Assembly (NCBI GenBank): GCA_036558545.1 | Contig: DATBFJ010000027.1 | Span: 1-64,000 of the forward strand | From: JALYGJ01 sp036558545 | GTDB taxonomy: Bacteria; Chloroflexota; Limnocylindria; Limnocylindrales; CSP1-4 | Direction: 5' to 3' | DNA length: 64,000 bases | Part shown: piece after piece, positions 42,655 to 51,180 of the stretch | Numbering within the stretch: position 1 is the stretch's first letter | How the letters are laid out: every line of letters begins with the position of its first letter | Made by a program: the position numbers and the translations under genes | Notes under the pieces: model-generated | The model's database searches: none | Told to the model about the DNA's origin: nothing | Seen by the model: the letters and a program-made list of their open reading frames with translations, nothing else

Positions 42655-42879
42655 ATGGAGTTTTCGGCTGCTTCGCCGACGACCCATCCGCGCAAACCGC
42701 TCTTTGCGCGCTGGAGCAATGGCGCGTGGGTGAACGTCTCCGGGCCCTGGACGGGATTCGGGGTGATGAATGCAGTCAGGGCTGTCAGCTTGTCCAACGC
42801 CTGGTCAGTGGGATCGATCGGCTCGTACACGTTCTGGACGGTCGGAACCGTGCAGAAGAACTCGTGTGTACTGCGCCCG
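42655..42879 (+). pseudogene. Relic of a W-G repeat (beta-propeller-like) protein
   Basis: Within the 301-bp gap after the cupin, an open frame from ATG 42655 (GGGGGAG 9 nt upstream) reads RWSNGAWVNVSGPWT followed by VRAVSLSNAWSVGSIGSY. This is the pattern of the WNGTSW...VSANDVWAVG repeats found in secreted propeller-like proteins. Only about one repeat remains, and the frame then runs into the opposite strand of fabG without a natural end. It is best read as a gene fragment left after deletion. Confidence 0.5.
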
Positions 42880-43629
42880 CTACATCATAACGAGGCCGCC
42901 GTCGACGGCGAGAACCTGTCCGGTGATGTACGCGGCTTCATCGGAGGCCAGAAAGGCGACCGCGTAGGCAACCTCCTCGGTCGTGCCGAAGCGGCCGAGG
43001 GGCGTCCTGTCGGTGATCTGTGACTTGAGGTCGTCATTGAGGTCCTGAGTCAGCTCGGTCAGGACGAAGCCCGGCGCGACTGCATTGACCGTGATGCCTC
43101 GTGATGCGAGCTCCCGTGCCGCTGCCTTGGTAAGGCCGATCAGGCCGGCCTTGGCGGACGAATAGTTGGCCTGGCCCATCTGGCCGGCCTGACCGCTCAC
43201 GCTGGTGATCTGGATGATCCGGCCGGACTTGGCCCGGAGCATCGGACGGGTAACGGCCTTGAGCGTGTAGAACGCGCCGAAGAGGTTCGTCTCGAGCACG
43301 TCGCGCCAGGCGTCCACCGACATGCGCATGATCAGATCATCTCGCGTGACGCCGGCGTTATTGACGAGGATGTCGACCTTGCCGAACGCATCGAGGGCAG
43401 CCTTGATCAGCGCCTCGGCCGCCTCCGGATCGGTCACGTTGGCCTGGACCGCGAGCGCCTTGCGGTCGAGCGCCTCGATCTCCGTGACCGTCTGCCTGGC
43501 GGCGCCCGCGTTGCTGACGTACGAAAAACAGATATCGGAACCCTGCTCGGCCAGGCGCAGCGCGATGGCCCTGCCGATGCCCCGCGACCCGCCAGTGACG
43601 ACCGCGGCTTTTCCGGTCAGATCAATCAT
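42880..43629 (-). CDS. fabG: 3-oxoacyl-ACP reductase
   Basis: A 249-residue SDR reductase that reduces 3-oxoacyl-ACP with NADPH. VVTGGSRGIGRAI (about 10-22) is the cofactor loop, NNAGVTRD follows, and the catalytic Ser-Tyr-Lys lie in ITSVSGQAGQMGQANYSSAK. VNAVAPGFVLTEL and the C-terminal GQVLAVDGGLVMM are FabG-typical. It is the last gene of the fatty-acid operon and overlaps the OsmC-like gene by 8 bp. No terminator hairpin with a T-run is seen downstream. Confidence 0.93.
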   Translation of the reverse strand: MIDLTGKAAVVTGGSRGIGRAIALRLAEQGSDICFSYVSNAGAARQTVTEIEALDRKALAVQANVTDPEAAEALIKAALDAFGKVDILVNNAGVTRDDLIMRMSVDAWRDVLETNLFGAFYTLKAVTRPMLRAKSGRIIQITSVSGQAGQMGQANYSSAKAGLIGLTKAAARELASRGITVNAVAPGFVLTELTQDLNDDLKSQITDRTPLGRFGTTEEVAYAVAFLASDEAAYITGQVLAVDGGLVMM

Positions 43630-44059
43630 GGCGTGAGTCTAAGGTCGAGATCAGCCTTCGTTCGACGATGGTTATCGGCGTCGTGCCTCTGATGGAGTTC
43701 GGGATCTCGGCAATTCGATCGACCTCGTCAAGCAAAGCGCCCAGGTCATCTTGAGTCGCGTCTCCGGTAATCGAGACGGTCACCGAGATCGGCGAAGACG
43801 GCTCGCCGCGTCCCGGAAAATCGCCGTCAACTGATAGAGCGACGTCGCGCAGGCTGATTCCACGAGATGAAGCTTCGCGGAAGAGATCGTTGGAGATACA
43901 TGCCGCGATAGAGAGGTAAAGCAGCTGGCCGCCGTTGAAGCCCCGGCCTCCGCCGGCTGGAGCGGGTCGGTCGGCTACGAGCGTGAAGTGCCCTCCCCAT
44001 CCAAGCGCCGTCGGTCCACCATCGACCGAGTGCATCTCGACACGGAAGGTGTCGCTCAA
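43622..44059 (-). CDS. OsmC-like protein
   Basis: A 145-residue OsmC/Ohr-fold protein. GFNGGQLLYLSIAACISNDLF (about 54-73) holds the conserved cysteine helix, and GISLRDVALSVDGDF the following strand. OsmC proteins reduce organic peroxides or act on thiol substrates, but the two-cysteine pattern of Ohr is not complete, so peroxidase activity is uncertain. The TTG start is chosen because TTGA overlaps the fabH stop exactly as at other junctions. It may protect lipids from oxidation. Confidence 0.7.
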   Translation of the reverse strand: MSDTFRVEMHSVDGGPTALGWGGHFTLVADRPAPAGGGRGFNGGQLLYLSIAACISNDLFREASSRGISLRDVALSVDGDFPGRGEPSSPISVTVSITGDATQDDLGALLDEVDRIAEIPNSIRGTTPITIVERRLISTLDSRHD

Positions 44060-45240
44060 GCGAGCACCTCGTGGTGCGCGTGCTCGGGCTCGCCGGGCAC
44101 TACGTCGTCGAGGGGCACGGGCGGTCCGGCGGCCTCCAGGACTTGGCGCAGCCGGTCGGGAATCGGATCGACCGAGCCCCATTCGACCGGCTCGCGCACG
44201 CTCGCGACCGGCTCAACTGCCAGCGCTCGCTGTCCGCACGTCGGATCGGCCGTCCACTCGAGCGCAATTCCACCTGAGGTCAGGCCGGCGCCAAACGCGA
44301 CCAGCACAATCTTGTCGCCGATCTTGATACGGCCAGAGTCGACTGCCTCCGCAAGGGCGATGCCCACCGAGGCTGCCGACGTGTTCCCGTAGCGATCGAC
44401 ATTGACGAACATCTTGTCCATAGGCAGGCCAAGCCCCTTTGCGACCGATTCGATGATGCGGACGTTGGCCTGGTGAGGAATGAACAGGTCGATATCGTCG
44501 GGCTTCCAACCGGCCCGTTCGATCGCGGTCAGGGCCGTCGTGGCCATCGTCTTGGTGGCGAACCGGTAAGTCTCTTTTCCTTCCATGCGGACGTAGTGCT
44601 CGCCGCGGGCGAGCGTGCCGCCCGTCACGGGCGACCGCGAGCCGCCGGACGGCAGCCAGATCATGTATGCGCCATCCGGGTCGGTCGTCATCTCGATGCC
44701 CTGCATGCCGCCGCCCTCTTCCTCGGAGGCGGACAGCACCACGGCTCCGGCACCGTCTCCGAACAGGATGCACGTCGAGCGATCGGAGAAATCGAGGAAG
44801 CGCGTTAGCGTCTCAGCGCCGATTACCAGCGCGTTCTTGTAGATCCCGGAGCGGATATAGGCGTCGGCCACCGAGTAGGCGTAGACAAAGCCCGAGCAGG
44901 CGGCCATTACGTCCATTGCCGCTGCTCGCGTGTTGCCGATCGCCTCCTTCACCAGCGCCCCGGTCGAAGGCATCCAGTAGTCGGGCGTGAGCGTCGCGAC
45001 GAGGATCACGTCGATGTCGTCGGGTTGGAGCCCGGCGACGGCGATCGCCCGCTTGCCGGCGATCGCCGACAAGGTGGCCGTGGTTTCGTGCGCTGCGGCG
45101 ACGCGGCGTTCGCGGATGCCTGTGCGCTGGACGATCCACTCGTCCGATGTGTCGACGACGCGTTCCAGGTCCGCATTGGTCAGCCGGCGCTCCGGTGCGT
45201 ACATCCCCCAGCCGGTGACGCGAACGCTCTTTGGAGTCAT
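44056..45240 (-). CDS. fabH: 3-oxoacyl-ACP synthase III with C-terminal extension
   Basis: A 394-residue KAS III. The catalytic triad is visible: Cys in VMAACSGFVYA, His in DLFIPHQANVRI, Asn in DRYGNTSAAS. It condenses acetyl- (or branched acyl-) CoA with malonyl-ACP to start fatty-acid synthesis. Typical FabH proteins are about 320-335 residues; this one has some 60 extra C-terminal residues rich in Val, Pro and Glu and ending EHAHHEVLA. That tail is of unknown use. ATGA overlap with accB; TTGA overlap with the OsmC-like gene. Confidence 0.9.
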   Translation of the reverse strand: MTPKSVRVTGWGMYAPERRLTNADLERVVDTSDEWIVQRTGIRERRVAAAHETTATLSAIAGKRAIAVAGLQPDDIDVILVATLTPDYWMPSTGALVKEAIGNTRAAAMDVMAACSGFVYAYSVADAYIRSGIYKNALVIGAETLTRFLDFSDRSTCILFGDGAGAVVLSASEEEGGGMQGIEMTTDPDGAYMIWLPSGGSRSPVTGGTLARGEHYVRMEGKETYRFATKTMATTALTAIERAGWKPDDIDLFIPHQANVRIIESVAKGLGLPMDKMFVNVDRYGNTSAASVGIALAEAVDSGRIKIGDKIVLVAFGAGLTSGGIALEWTADPTCGQRALAVEPVASVREPVEWGSVDPIPDRLRQVLEAAGPPVPLDDVVPGEPEHAHHEVLA

Positions 45241-45716
45241 GCCTCGACCTCGATCAGCGGCTGCTTTGCCTTCACCAGTGCACCATCCTCGGGATAGATA
45301 CGCGTAACGCGACCGGCGCGGTCGCTCTTGATCTCGTTAAACAGCTTCATTGCCTCGATCAGGCCGATCACCTGTCCGATCGTGATCGTGCCTCCAACCG
45401 TCACGTAGGGCTGCGCACCGGGAGAGGGAGACGAGTAGAAAAGTCCCGTCAACGGCGCCATGACGGCATTGAGCGGAGGCCCATCCGATGCGGCCGACGC
45501 GGGTGCCGCTCCGGCTGCCGCTCCGTCCGTTGCAGCCGCCGCCGTCGGAGCGGCGGCGGTTTGTGGCGCGATGGCATTCGGCTTGCGCAGCACGAGGCCG
45601 GTGGCTCCCGCCTCGACCTCTATCTCGGACAGGCCGGAGTCGTTGAGCAGGCGCTCGAGGCGGTCGATCAGGTCGACCAGCTCCGGGGCATCCTGGCCGG
45701 GGTTGGAGTCGCTCAC
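45237..45716 (-). CDS. accB: Biotin carboxyl carrier protein of acetyl-CoA carboxylase
   Basis: A 159-residue BCCP. An N-terminal dimer-type helix (ELVDLIDRLERLLNDSGLSE) leads into an Ala/Pro-rich linker (about 53-80). The biotinyl domain has EAMKLFNEI with the modified lysine near residue 125. It carries carboxybiotin between AccC and AccA/AccD. Unusually, it lies between fabF and fabH, away from accC. GTGA overlap with fabF; ATGA overlap with fabH. BirA at 53258 would biotinylate it. Confidence 0.93.
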   Translation of the reverse strand: MSDSNPGQDAPELVDLIDRLERLLNDSGLSEIEVEAGATGLVLRKPNAIAPQTAAAPTAAAATDGAAAGAAPASAASDGPPLNAVMAPLTGLFYSSPSPGAQPYVTVGGTITIGQVIGLIEAMKLFNEIKSDRAGRVTRIYPEDGALVKAKQPLIEVEA

Positions 45717-46987
45717 GCCTCGTCCCAGCGTCTGATGAGCAGTGCGCTGTTCTGGCCCCCGAAACCGAACGCGTTGACCAGGGCCACACGCATGTCACGC
45801 GAGCGCGACTTGAGCGGCGTGCAATCAAGGTCGCCCATGGCCGGTGACGGATCGACCAGGTTCAACGTCGGAGGCACACAGCCGTCGCGGAGTGCCGAGA
45901 TTGCCGCTACCGCGCCAATGCCGCCCGCCGCGCCGAGGGTGTGACCGATCGCGCCCTTCGTGGCCGTGATCGAGATGTTGGGCGCGTGCGCCCCGAAGAT
46001 CGTCTTGAACGCCTCCAGCTCGGCCGGATCGCCTTCCGGTGTCGATGTCGCGTGCGCGCTGACGTGGTCAACGTCGTGTGGCTGCATGCCGGCCTTGGCG
46101 AGGGCCATGCGGGCGGCGCGGACTCCGCCCGCGCCGCCCGGCGCCGGCAGCGTGATGTGATTGGCGTCAGCCGTGGCGCCGTAGCCGCACAACTCGGCCA
46201 AGATGGGGACGCCGCGCCGGCGCGCGTGGCTCAACTCCTCGAGTACGAGCACGCCGGCGCCCTCGGCGATGACGAACCCGTCGCGGCCCTCATCGAACGG
46301 CCGGCTCGCGCCCGGTGGATCGTCGTTGCGCGTCGACAGCGCTCGCATCGCGGCGAAGGCACCCACCAGCGGCTCGAATACGGGCGCCTCCGATCCGCCC
46401 GCGACCATCACGTCGGCGTCGCCGCGCATGATCGTCTCGGCCGCCTCGCCGATCGCGTGACCGGCCGTGGCACATGCACTGACGGTGGCCCAGTTGGGAC
46501 CGCGGGCGCCGAAGCTGATCGCAGTCTGGCCGCTGGCCAGGTTGGCGATGGCCATCGGGATGAAGAACGGCGAAAGCCGGTCCGGTCCGCGCGTGGCGTT
46601 GATGGTTATCTGCTCGACGAGCGTGCCCGATCCGCCCAGGCCGCTGCCGATGATGGTGCCCGTCCGATCCGCGAGATCTCCTTCGAGGCGCTCAGGCAGG
46701 CCAGCCTGGTCCATTGCCTCGCGTGCGGCGACAAGCGCGAACTGCGTGTAGCGATCGGTGCGCCTCATCTCCTTGCGATCGAGCACATTGGAGGGATCGA
46801 AATCCTTGACCTCGCCGGCAATCTTGCTCGTGACCCGCTCCGGGTCCCAGGCCGCGATCGTTGCGACGCCCGAATCGCCGGCGACAAGGTGCCGCCAGAA
46901 AGCGGGCGCGTTGTTGCCCAAGGGGGTGACGGCGCCCATTCCGGTGATGACCACACGGCGCCGCGGCGGCTGCACCGGCGACGTCAC
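45713..46987 (-). CDS. fabF: 3-oxoacyl-ACP synthase II
   Basis: A 424-residue KAS II. Cys is in VSACATAGHAIGEA, the two histidines in SAHATSTPEGD and TKGAIGHTLGAAG. It elongates acyl-ACP with malonyl-ACP. RRVVITGMGAVTPLG is the usual N-terminus. GTG is chosen because it lies in a GTGA overlap with the metallophosphoesterase stop. It is flanked by accB and that phosphoesterase in the same operon. Confidence 0.95.
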   Translation of the reverse strand: MTSPVQPPRRRVVITGMGAVTPLGNNAPAFWRHLVAGDSGVATIAAWDPERVTSKIAGEVKDFDPSNVLDRKEMRRTDRYTQFALVAAREAMDQAGLPERLEGDLADRTGTIIGSGLGGSGTLVEQITINATRGPDRLSPFFIPMAIANLASGQTAISFGARGPNWATVSACATAGHAIGEAAETIMRGDADVMVAGGSEAPVFEPLVGAFAAMRALSTRNDDPPGASRPFDEGRDGFVIAEGAGVLVLEELSHARRRGVPILAELCGYGATADANHITLPAPGGAGGVRAARMALAKAGMQPHDVDHVSAHATSTPEGDPAELEAFKTIFGAHAPNISITATKGAIGHTLGAAGGIGAVAAISALRDGCVPPTLNLVDPSPAMGDLDCTPLKSRSRDMRVALVNAFGFGGQNSALLIRRWDEA

Positions 46988-47781
46988 CTGATCAGCCTTC
47001 CCATCCGGATCGTCGCGGCGCGGTAGACATCGCCCGGCAGGCCGCGCGCGGAAACTTCCTCCGCCGCCGTTTCCGAGTCGTATCTGGACCTGAAGAGCTG
47101 GGCCTCGGGCCGGGCCGCGTCCATTGGTTCGTCGTCGTTGTCGCCCATGGCTGAGTCGGCCACCGACGCATCTGGAATGGTGAGCAGCGCCCATCCCGCG
47201 TTCGGATCGCCGTCGAACGAATAGCCGCACGAACCCGGATTGACGATCAGCTTGCGGCCCAGCTCCCGCGTATCGGCGATATGGGTGTGGCCGCAGCAGA
47301 TGACGCGCGCGTCGGTGCGGGTGACCCGCTCGACCGTCACCGTCGGATCGAGGTCCGTGCCCAGACCGGACGTGACCGATCCCGGCGACGCGTGGCACAC
47401 GAGCACGAGCACGTCTCCAGACCACACGCGGCGCTCATTTGGCAGGCCGCGCAGCCAGTCGAGCTGCTCGTCGGACAGCTGTTCGTGGGCCCATTCGGCA
47501 GCATCGCGGTAGCTCGAGGGCACGTCCTCCATCCATGGAAAAGCAGCGCTGAAGTCGTAGTCGGCCACGGCAATATCCGTGTTTCCGGCGACGATCATGG
47601 CGCCGTCCGTCTCGAGAGATCGAAGACGATCGACCACTTCGCCCGGGCGAGGACCGTTGAACACGAGATCGCCGGTGATGGCGATCCGGTCGGGGCGATG
47701 ACGCTTGATGTCGGCCAGGGCCGCGTCGAGCGCACCGATGTTGCCGTGGATGTCGCCCAGGACGGCCAGACGCATGACCAT
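46984..47781 (-). CDS. Metallophosphoesterase (YfcE/diadenosine-phosphatase-like)
   Basis: A 265-residue calcineurin-like phosphoesterase. The metal motifs are VLGDIHGNIGAL, ITGDLVFNG, AGNTD, CHASPGS and CCGHTHI, followed by NPGSCGYSFDG. It hydrolyses a phosphomonoester or diester; the substrate is unknown. A C-terminal acidic then Arg-rich tail (about 205-265) is not part of the core fold. Its position between fabZ and fabF, with one-base and GTGA overlaps, ties its expression tightly to lipid synthesis. Confidence 0.85.
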   Translation of the reverse strand: MVMRLAVLGDIHGNIGALDAALADIKRHRPDRIAITGDLVFNGPRPGEVVDRLRSLETDGAMIVAGNTDIAVADYDFSAAFPWMEDVPSSYRDAAEWAHEQLSDEQLDWLRGLPNERRVWSGDVLVLVCHASPGSVTSGLGTDLDPTVTVERVTRTDARVICCGHTHIADTRELGRKLIVNPGSCGYSFDGDPNAGWALLTIPDASVADSAMGDNDDEPMDAARPEAQLFRSRYDSETAAEEVSARGLPGDVYRAATIRMGRLIR

Positions 47782-48287
47782 CAGCGAAGCACGCCTTCGG
47801 TGGGGATGATGAACGAGATCGTCGCCTCACAGCATGTCTCGCCGTCGACGCTGGCGACGGCCTTGCCACGGCCGAAGCGCTTGCCCAGCTTGTCCATTGT
47901 CACTTCGAGGCTCAGACGATCACCGGGTTGCACCACGCGCTTGAAACGGCATTCGTCGATGCCGGCGAACAGGCCGATGCGATCGCCAAAGCCCTCCTGC
48001 TGGGCCACGTAGACGGCCATCGTCTGGGCCAGCGCCTCGACCTGGAACACACCCGGCATGACGGGCAACCCAGGAAAGTGGCCCTGGAAATACCACTCGG
48101 TAGCCGTGATGGCCTTCTCGCCCCGTATGTAGCCGCGCACCGGGTCGTAATCGACGATTCGGTCGACCAGGAGCATGGGCCAGCGATGCGGGATGAGCTT
48201 CTGGATCTCGGCAGTTGTCAGCAAAACGCCGTCACGCTTGAGAGGGTTGTCGTTTGCAGCCGGCGGGGCGGCGGTCGCGTCGGTCAA
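47781..48287 (-). CDS. fabZ: 3-hydroxyacyl-ACP dehydratase
   Basis: A 168-residue hotdog-fold dehydratase. IPHRWPMLLVDRI, then GHFPGLPVMPGVFQVEALAQT, carry the active-site His and Glu. It removes water from 3-hydroxyacyl-ACP. The TTG start is preferred because GGAGAG sits 4 nt upstream and accC ends 17 bp before it. About 20 N-terminal residues are extra relative to short FabZ proteins. Confidence 0.93.
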   Translation of the reverse strand: MTDATAAPPAANDNPLKRDGVLLTTAEIQKLIPHRWPMLLVDRIVDYDPVRGYIRGEKAITATEWYFQGHFPGLPVMPGVFQVEALAQTMAVYVAQQEGFGDRIGLFAGIDECRFKRVVQPGDRLSLEVTMDKLGKRFGRGKAVASVDGETCCEATISFIIPTEGVLR

Positions 48288-48304
48288 GAGTCTCTCCGTA
48301 AACC

Positions 48305-49672
48305 TCAGGCTGCGGCGGCCGCGTTGAGGAACGCGGCGCTCCCCACCCGGTCGAGCAGATTGGTCGTGAATTGTCCGTTCAGGAAAGTTTCGTGTTCGAG
48401 CAGCGCCCGATGGAGCGGCAGATTGGTGACGAGCCCGTCGAGGACGATCTCGTCGAGCGCATCGCGCGATCGGGCGATCGCCTCGTCCCTGTCGCTGCCC
48501 CACACGACGAGCTTGCCGAGCATCGAATCGTAGTAGGGCGGCACTTCATAGCCGCTGTACAGGTGCGAGTCGATGCGAACGCCGGGGCCGCCGGGGGGCA
48601 GGTATGTCTCGACGATGCCGGCCTGCGGCCGGAAATCGTGGGCCGTGTCCTCGGCGTTGATGCGGAACTCGATGGCGTGACCGCGCAGCGCCACGGCATC
48701 CTGACCGTAGCCCAACGGCTCACCAGAGGCGATGCGGATCTGCTCCGTCACCAGGTCCATGCCCGACAGCATCTCCGTGATCGGATGCTCGACCTGGATG
48801 CGGCAGTTGATCTCGATGAAATAGAAGTTGCCCTGACGGTCGAGCAGGAACTCGAGCGTGCCCAGGTTCTCGTAGCCGGCGGCCACGACCGCGCTGATCG
48901 CCGCTTCGCACAGCGCCTCGCGCTGTGCCTCGGTCATTGCCGGAGAGCGAGCCTCCTCGAGCACCTTCTGGTGGCGACGCTGGACCGAACAGTCGCGTTC
49001 GCCGACGTGAACGCCGTTGCCGTAGCGATCGACGATGACCTGGACCTCGACATGACGGTTGTCCTCGAGCCACTTCTCGATGTACAGCGAATCGTCGTGG
49101 AACGCGGCCATGGCCTCTGAGCGGCAGATGGTCATGGCCTGCTGCAGCTCCCTCGGCGAGCGGGCCCTGCGCATGCCCTTCCCACCGCCACCGGCGCTGG
49201 GCTTGATCAGAACCGGGTAGCCGATGCGATCCGCCTCGGCGAGCGCGTGCGCATCGTCGCGCAACATCGGCGAGCCTGGGATGGTGGGCAGGCCGTGCTT
49301 GCCCAGCAGGGTCCTCGTACCAGCCTTCGAAGCGAAGCGCTCGAGCACCTCGGGCGGCGGCCCGATGAACGTCAGGCCATGGGCACGGACCATCTCGGCG
49401 AACGTGTCGTCCTCGGAAAGAAAGCCGTATCCGGGGTGGACTGCGTCGCAGCCCGAGACGAGGGCGGCCGACAGCAGCGCGGACGCGGACAGGTACGAGC
49501 GACGCGATTCCGCGGGCCCGATGCACACTGCTTCGTCGGCCAGCTGCACTGCGCGCGAGTCCCGATCCGCCTCGCTGTACGCGACGACGGACGCGATGCC
49601 CATCTTTCGGCACGCCCGCTGGATGCGCAGCGCGATCTCGCCGCGATTCGCGATCAGTATCTTGCTGAACAC
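48305..49672 (-). CDS. accC: Biotin carboxylase subunit of acetyl-CoA carboxylase
   Basis: A 455-residue ATP-grasp biotin carboxylase of standard length. KILIANRGEIALRI opens the protein. KPSAGGGGKGMRRA is the glycine-rich ATP lid, and HVEVQVIVD and FIEINCRIQVEHPITE contain the metal and active-site residues (EINCR in place of the common EMNTR). It carboxylates biotin on AccB with bicarbonate and ATP. GTG start; 3 bp separate it from the upstream carrier-like gene. Confidence 0.95.
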   Translation of the reverse strand: MFSKILIANRGEIALRIQRACRKMGIASVVAYSEADRDSRAVQLADEAVCIGPAESRRSYLSASALLSAALVSGCDAVHPGYGFLSEDDTFAEMVRAHGLTFIGPPPEVLERFASKAGTRTLLGKHGLPTIPGSPMLRDDAHALAEADRIGYPVLIKPSAGGGGKGMRRARSPRELQQAMTICRSEAMAAFHDDSLYIEKWLEDNRHVEVQVIVDRYGNGVHVGERDCSVQRRHQKVLEEARSPAMTEAQREALCEAAISAVVAAGYENLGTLEFLLDRQGNFYFIEINCRIQVEHPITEMLSGMDLVTEQIRIASGEPLGYGQDAVALRGHAIEFRINAEDTAHDFRPQAGIVETYLPPGGPGVRIDSHLYSGYEVPPYYDSMLGKLVVWGSDRDEAIARSRDALDEIVLDGLVTNLPLHRALLEHETFLNGQFTTNLLDRVGSAAFLNAAAAA

Positions 49673-49675
49673 GTG

Positions 49676-50170
49676 CTAAGCCTCGGCTTCCACGCGGGCA
49701 ATCGGCTGGCCGAACTCCACTGCCTGGCCCGACTCGACCTCAAACGCCTTCAGCGCGCCGTCGACCGGGCTGACGACATCCTGACGCACGCCGAGCACGT
49801 CTACGTACCCGAGCAGGTCACCGCTGCGCAGTTGCGAGCCGACTTCGACGCCGCTGCGCGGCGCGAAATAGCCGACTGCAGGCGAGGCCACGATGCCGCG
49901 CATGGCATCCCGCGGCGCAGCTGTCCCGGAGGCTCCGGAGGCCATGACCGGGTGGGGCTGGCGCTGCGCGGCATGAGCACTCTCCGGGCCGTCGATAACA
50001 CCCGCAACCCCCCTGCGCAGGCGAATCCGCCAACCGTGCTCGCGCACTTCGAGCTCGCCGAGCTGACTGTTTGTCAGCCGTTCAATCAGCCCGGGTACGA
50101 CCTCGTCCGCCAGGCGCGCGATGGTCGCCCGTGCTTCCGCTCCGTCCAGCAAATCGCTGTCGTCGCCCAT
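49676..50170 (-). CDS. Biotin-carrier-like protein lacking the biotinylated lysine
   Basis: A 164-residue protein. The N-terminal helix and strand (LIERLTNSQLGELEVREHGW) resemble AccB, and the C-terminal domain has the lipoyl/biotinyl barrel pattern (GDLLGYVDVLGVRQDVVSP, later EVESGQAVEFGQPIARVE). Where AccB has EAMKM, this protein has DVLGVRQ, so there is no lysine to carry biotin. Plant BADC proteins are lysine-less carriers that pair with BCCP and regulate the carboxylase; this may be a bacterial counterpart (inference). It lies between accA and accC. ATG is chosen over the adjacent TTG because it overlaps the accA stop (TGATG). Confidence 0.7.
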   Translation of the reverse strand: MGDDSDLLDGAEARATIARLADEVVPGLIERLTNSQLGELEVREHGWRIRLRRGVAGVIDGPESAHAAQRQPHPVMASGASGTAAPRDAMRGIVASPAVGYFAPRSGVEVGSQLRSGDLLGYVDVLGVRQDVVSPVDGALKAFEVESGQAVEFGQPIARVEAEA

Positions 50171-51180
50171 CAAATGTCCTCACGCAAGGGTGGCTGCTCG
50201 TCGCCGTCGGTCATCGAATTGGGCAATGCCGCTGCATTGCCGGCGATCGCGACGCGGCCTCCTTCGAGCATGCGCCGAATACGATCGAACATGCCCGCTC
50301 GCTCGACCTTCGCCTCGCCGGTCTGGGTCGCCACGGCAAACTCGCCCATCTGCCGATAGCGCATGTAGCGCGCGTCGACGATCGCCCTGCGGTCACGCCC
50401 GGCGAGCGCGTCGAGGTGCGCGGTGATGCGCGCACGCAAACGGCGGGCGACCTCCTCGGGGTTTTCGTGGGCGCCGCCGGCGGGCTCGGGCACGACCTCG
50501 TCGATGACGCCCAGCGCCAGCTGCTCGGCTGCCGTAAGGCGCATGGCGACGGCCGCCTGCTGCGAATAGTCGGCACTGCGCCACAGGATGCTCGCGGCGC
50601 CCTCCGGGCTGATCACCGAGTAGATCGAGTTTTCGAGTGCCAGCACGACGTCGCCAACGGCGAGTGCGAGTGCACCACCGCTGCCTCCCTCGCCGGTGAT
50701 GATCGTGAGGATCGGTGTTCGCAGCTGGGTCATCGTCATGATCGAGCGCGCGATTGCCTCGGCCACGCCGCGCTCCTCCGATGCGGAACCGGGAAATGCT
50801 CCAGGTGTGTCGACGAAGGTCACGACTGGCAGCTGCAGACGCTCCGCCAGCCGGTACAGCCGGATCGCCTTGCGATATCCCTCTGGATGCGGCATGCCGA
50901 AATTGCGCCGGATGTTCTCCTCTGTCTCGGCGCCCTTCTGATGACCGACGAACACGGCGCGACGGCCGTCAAAGCGACAGAAGCCACCGACCACGGCCGG
51001 ATCGTCACGAAACAGACGGTCGCCGTGCAGCTCGACTACGTCGGTTGCCATTGCCGCTACGAGCTCGAGCGTGTGCGGCCGCTTGACGTTGCGCGCCATA
51101 CGTACGCGATCCCAAACCGCGGCGCGCAGCTCCTCGGGATTGACCTGCTGAGTCTGATCCGGTGTCGCCACGTCAACCAT
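50170..51180 (-). CDS. accA: Acetyl-CoA carboxylase carboxyltransferase subunit alpha
   Basis: A 336-residue AccA with VWDRVRMARNVKRPHTLE, VVELHGDRLFRDD, FGMPHPEGYRKAIRL, DTPGAFPGSASEERG and GEGGSGGALALAVGD, all family-typical. It forms the carboxyltransferase with AccD and transfers carboxyl from biotin to acetyl-CoA. The last 40 residues are less conserved. It overlaps accD by 8 bp and is coupled to the carrier-like gene. Confidence 0.95.
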   Translation of the reverse strand: MVDVATPDQTQQVNPEELRAAVWDRVRMARNVKRPHTLELVAAMATDVVELHGDRLFRDDPAVVGGFCRFDGRRAVFVGHQKGAETEENIRRNFGMPHPEGYRKAIRLYRLAERLQLPVVTFVDTPGAFPGSASEERGVAEAIARSIMTMTQLRTPILTIITGEGGSGGALALAVGDVVLALENSIYSVISPEGAASILWRSADYSQQAAVAMRLTAAEQLALGVIDEVVPEPAGGAHENPEEVARRLRARITAHLDALAGRDRRAIVDARYMRYRQMGEFAVATQTGEAKVERAGMFDRIRRMLEGGRVAIAGNAAALPNSMTDGDEQPPLREDI

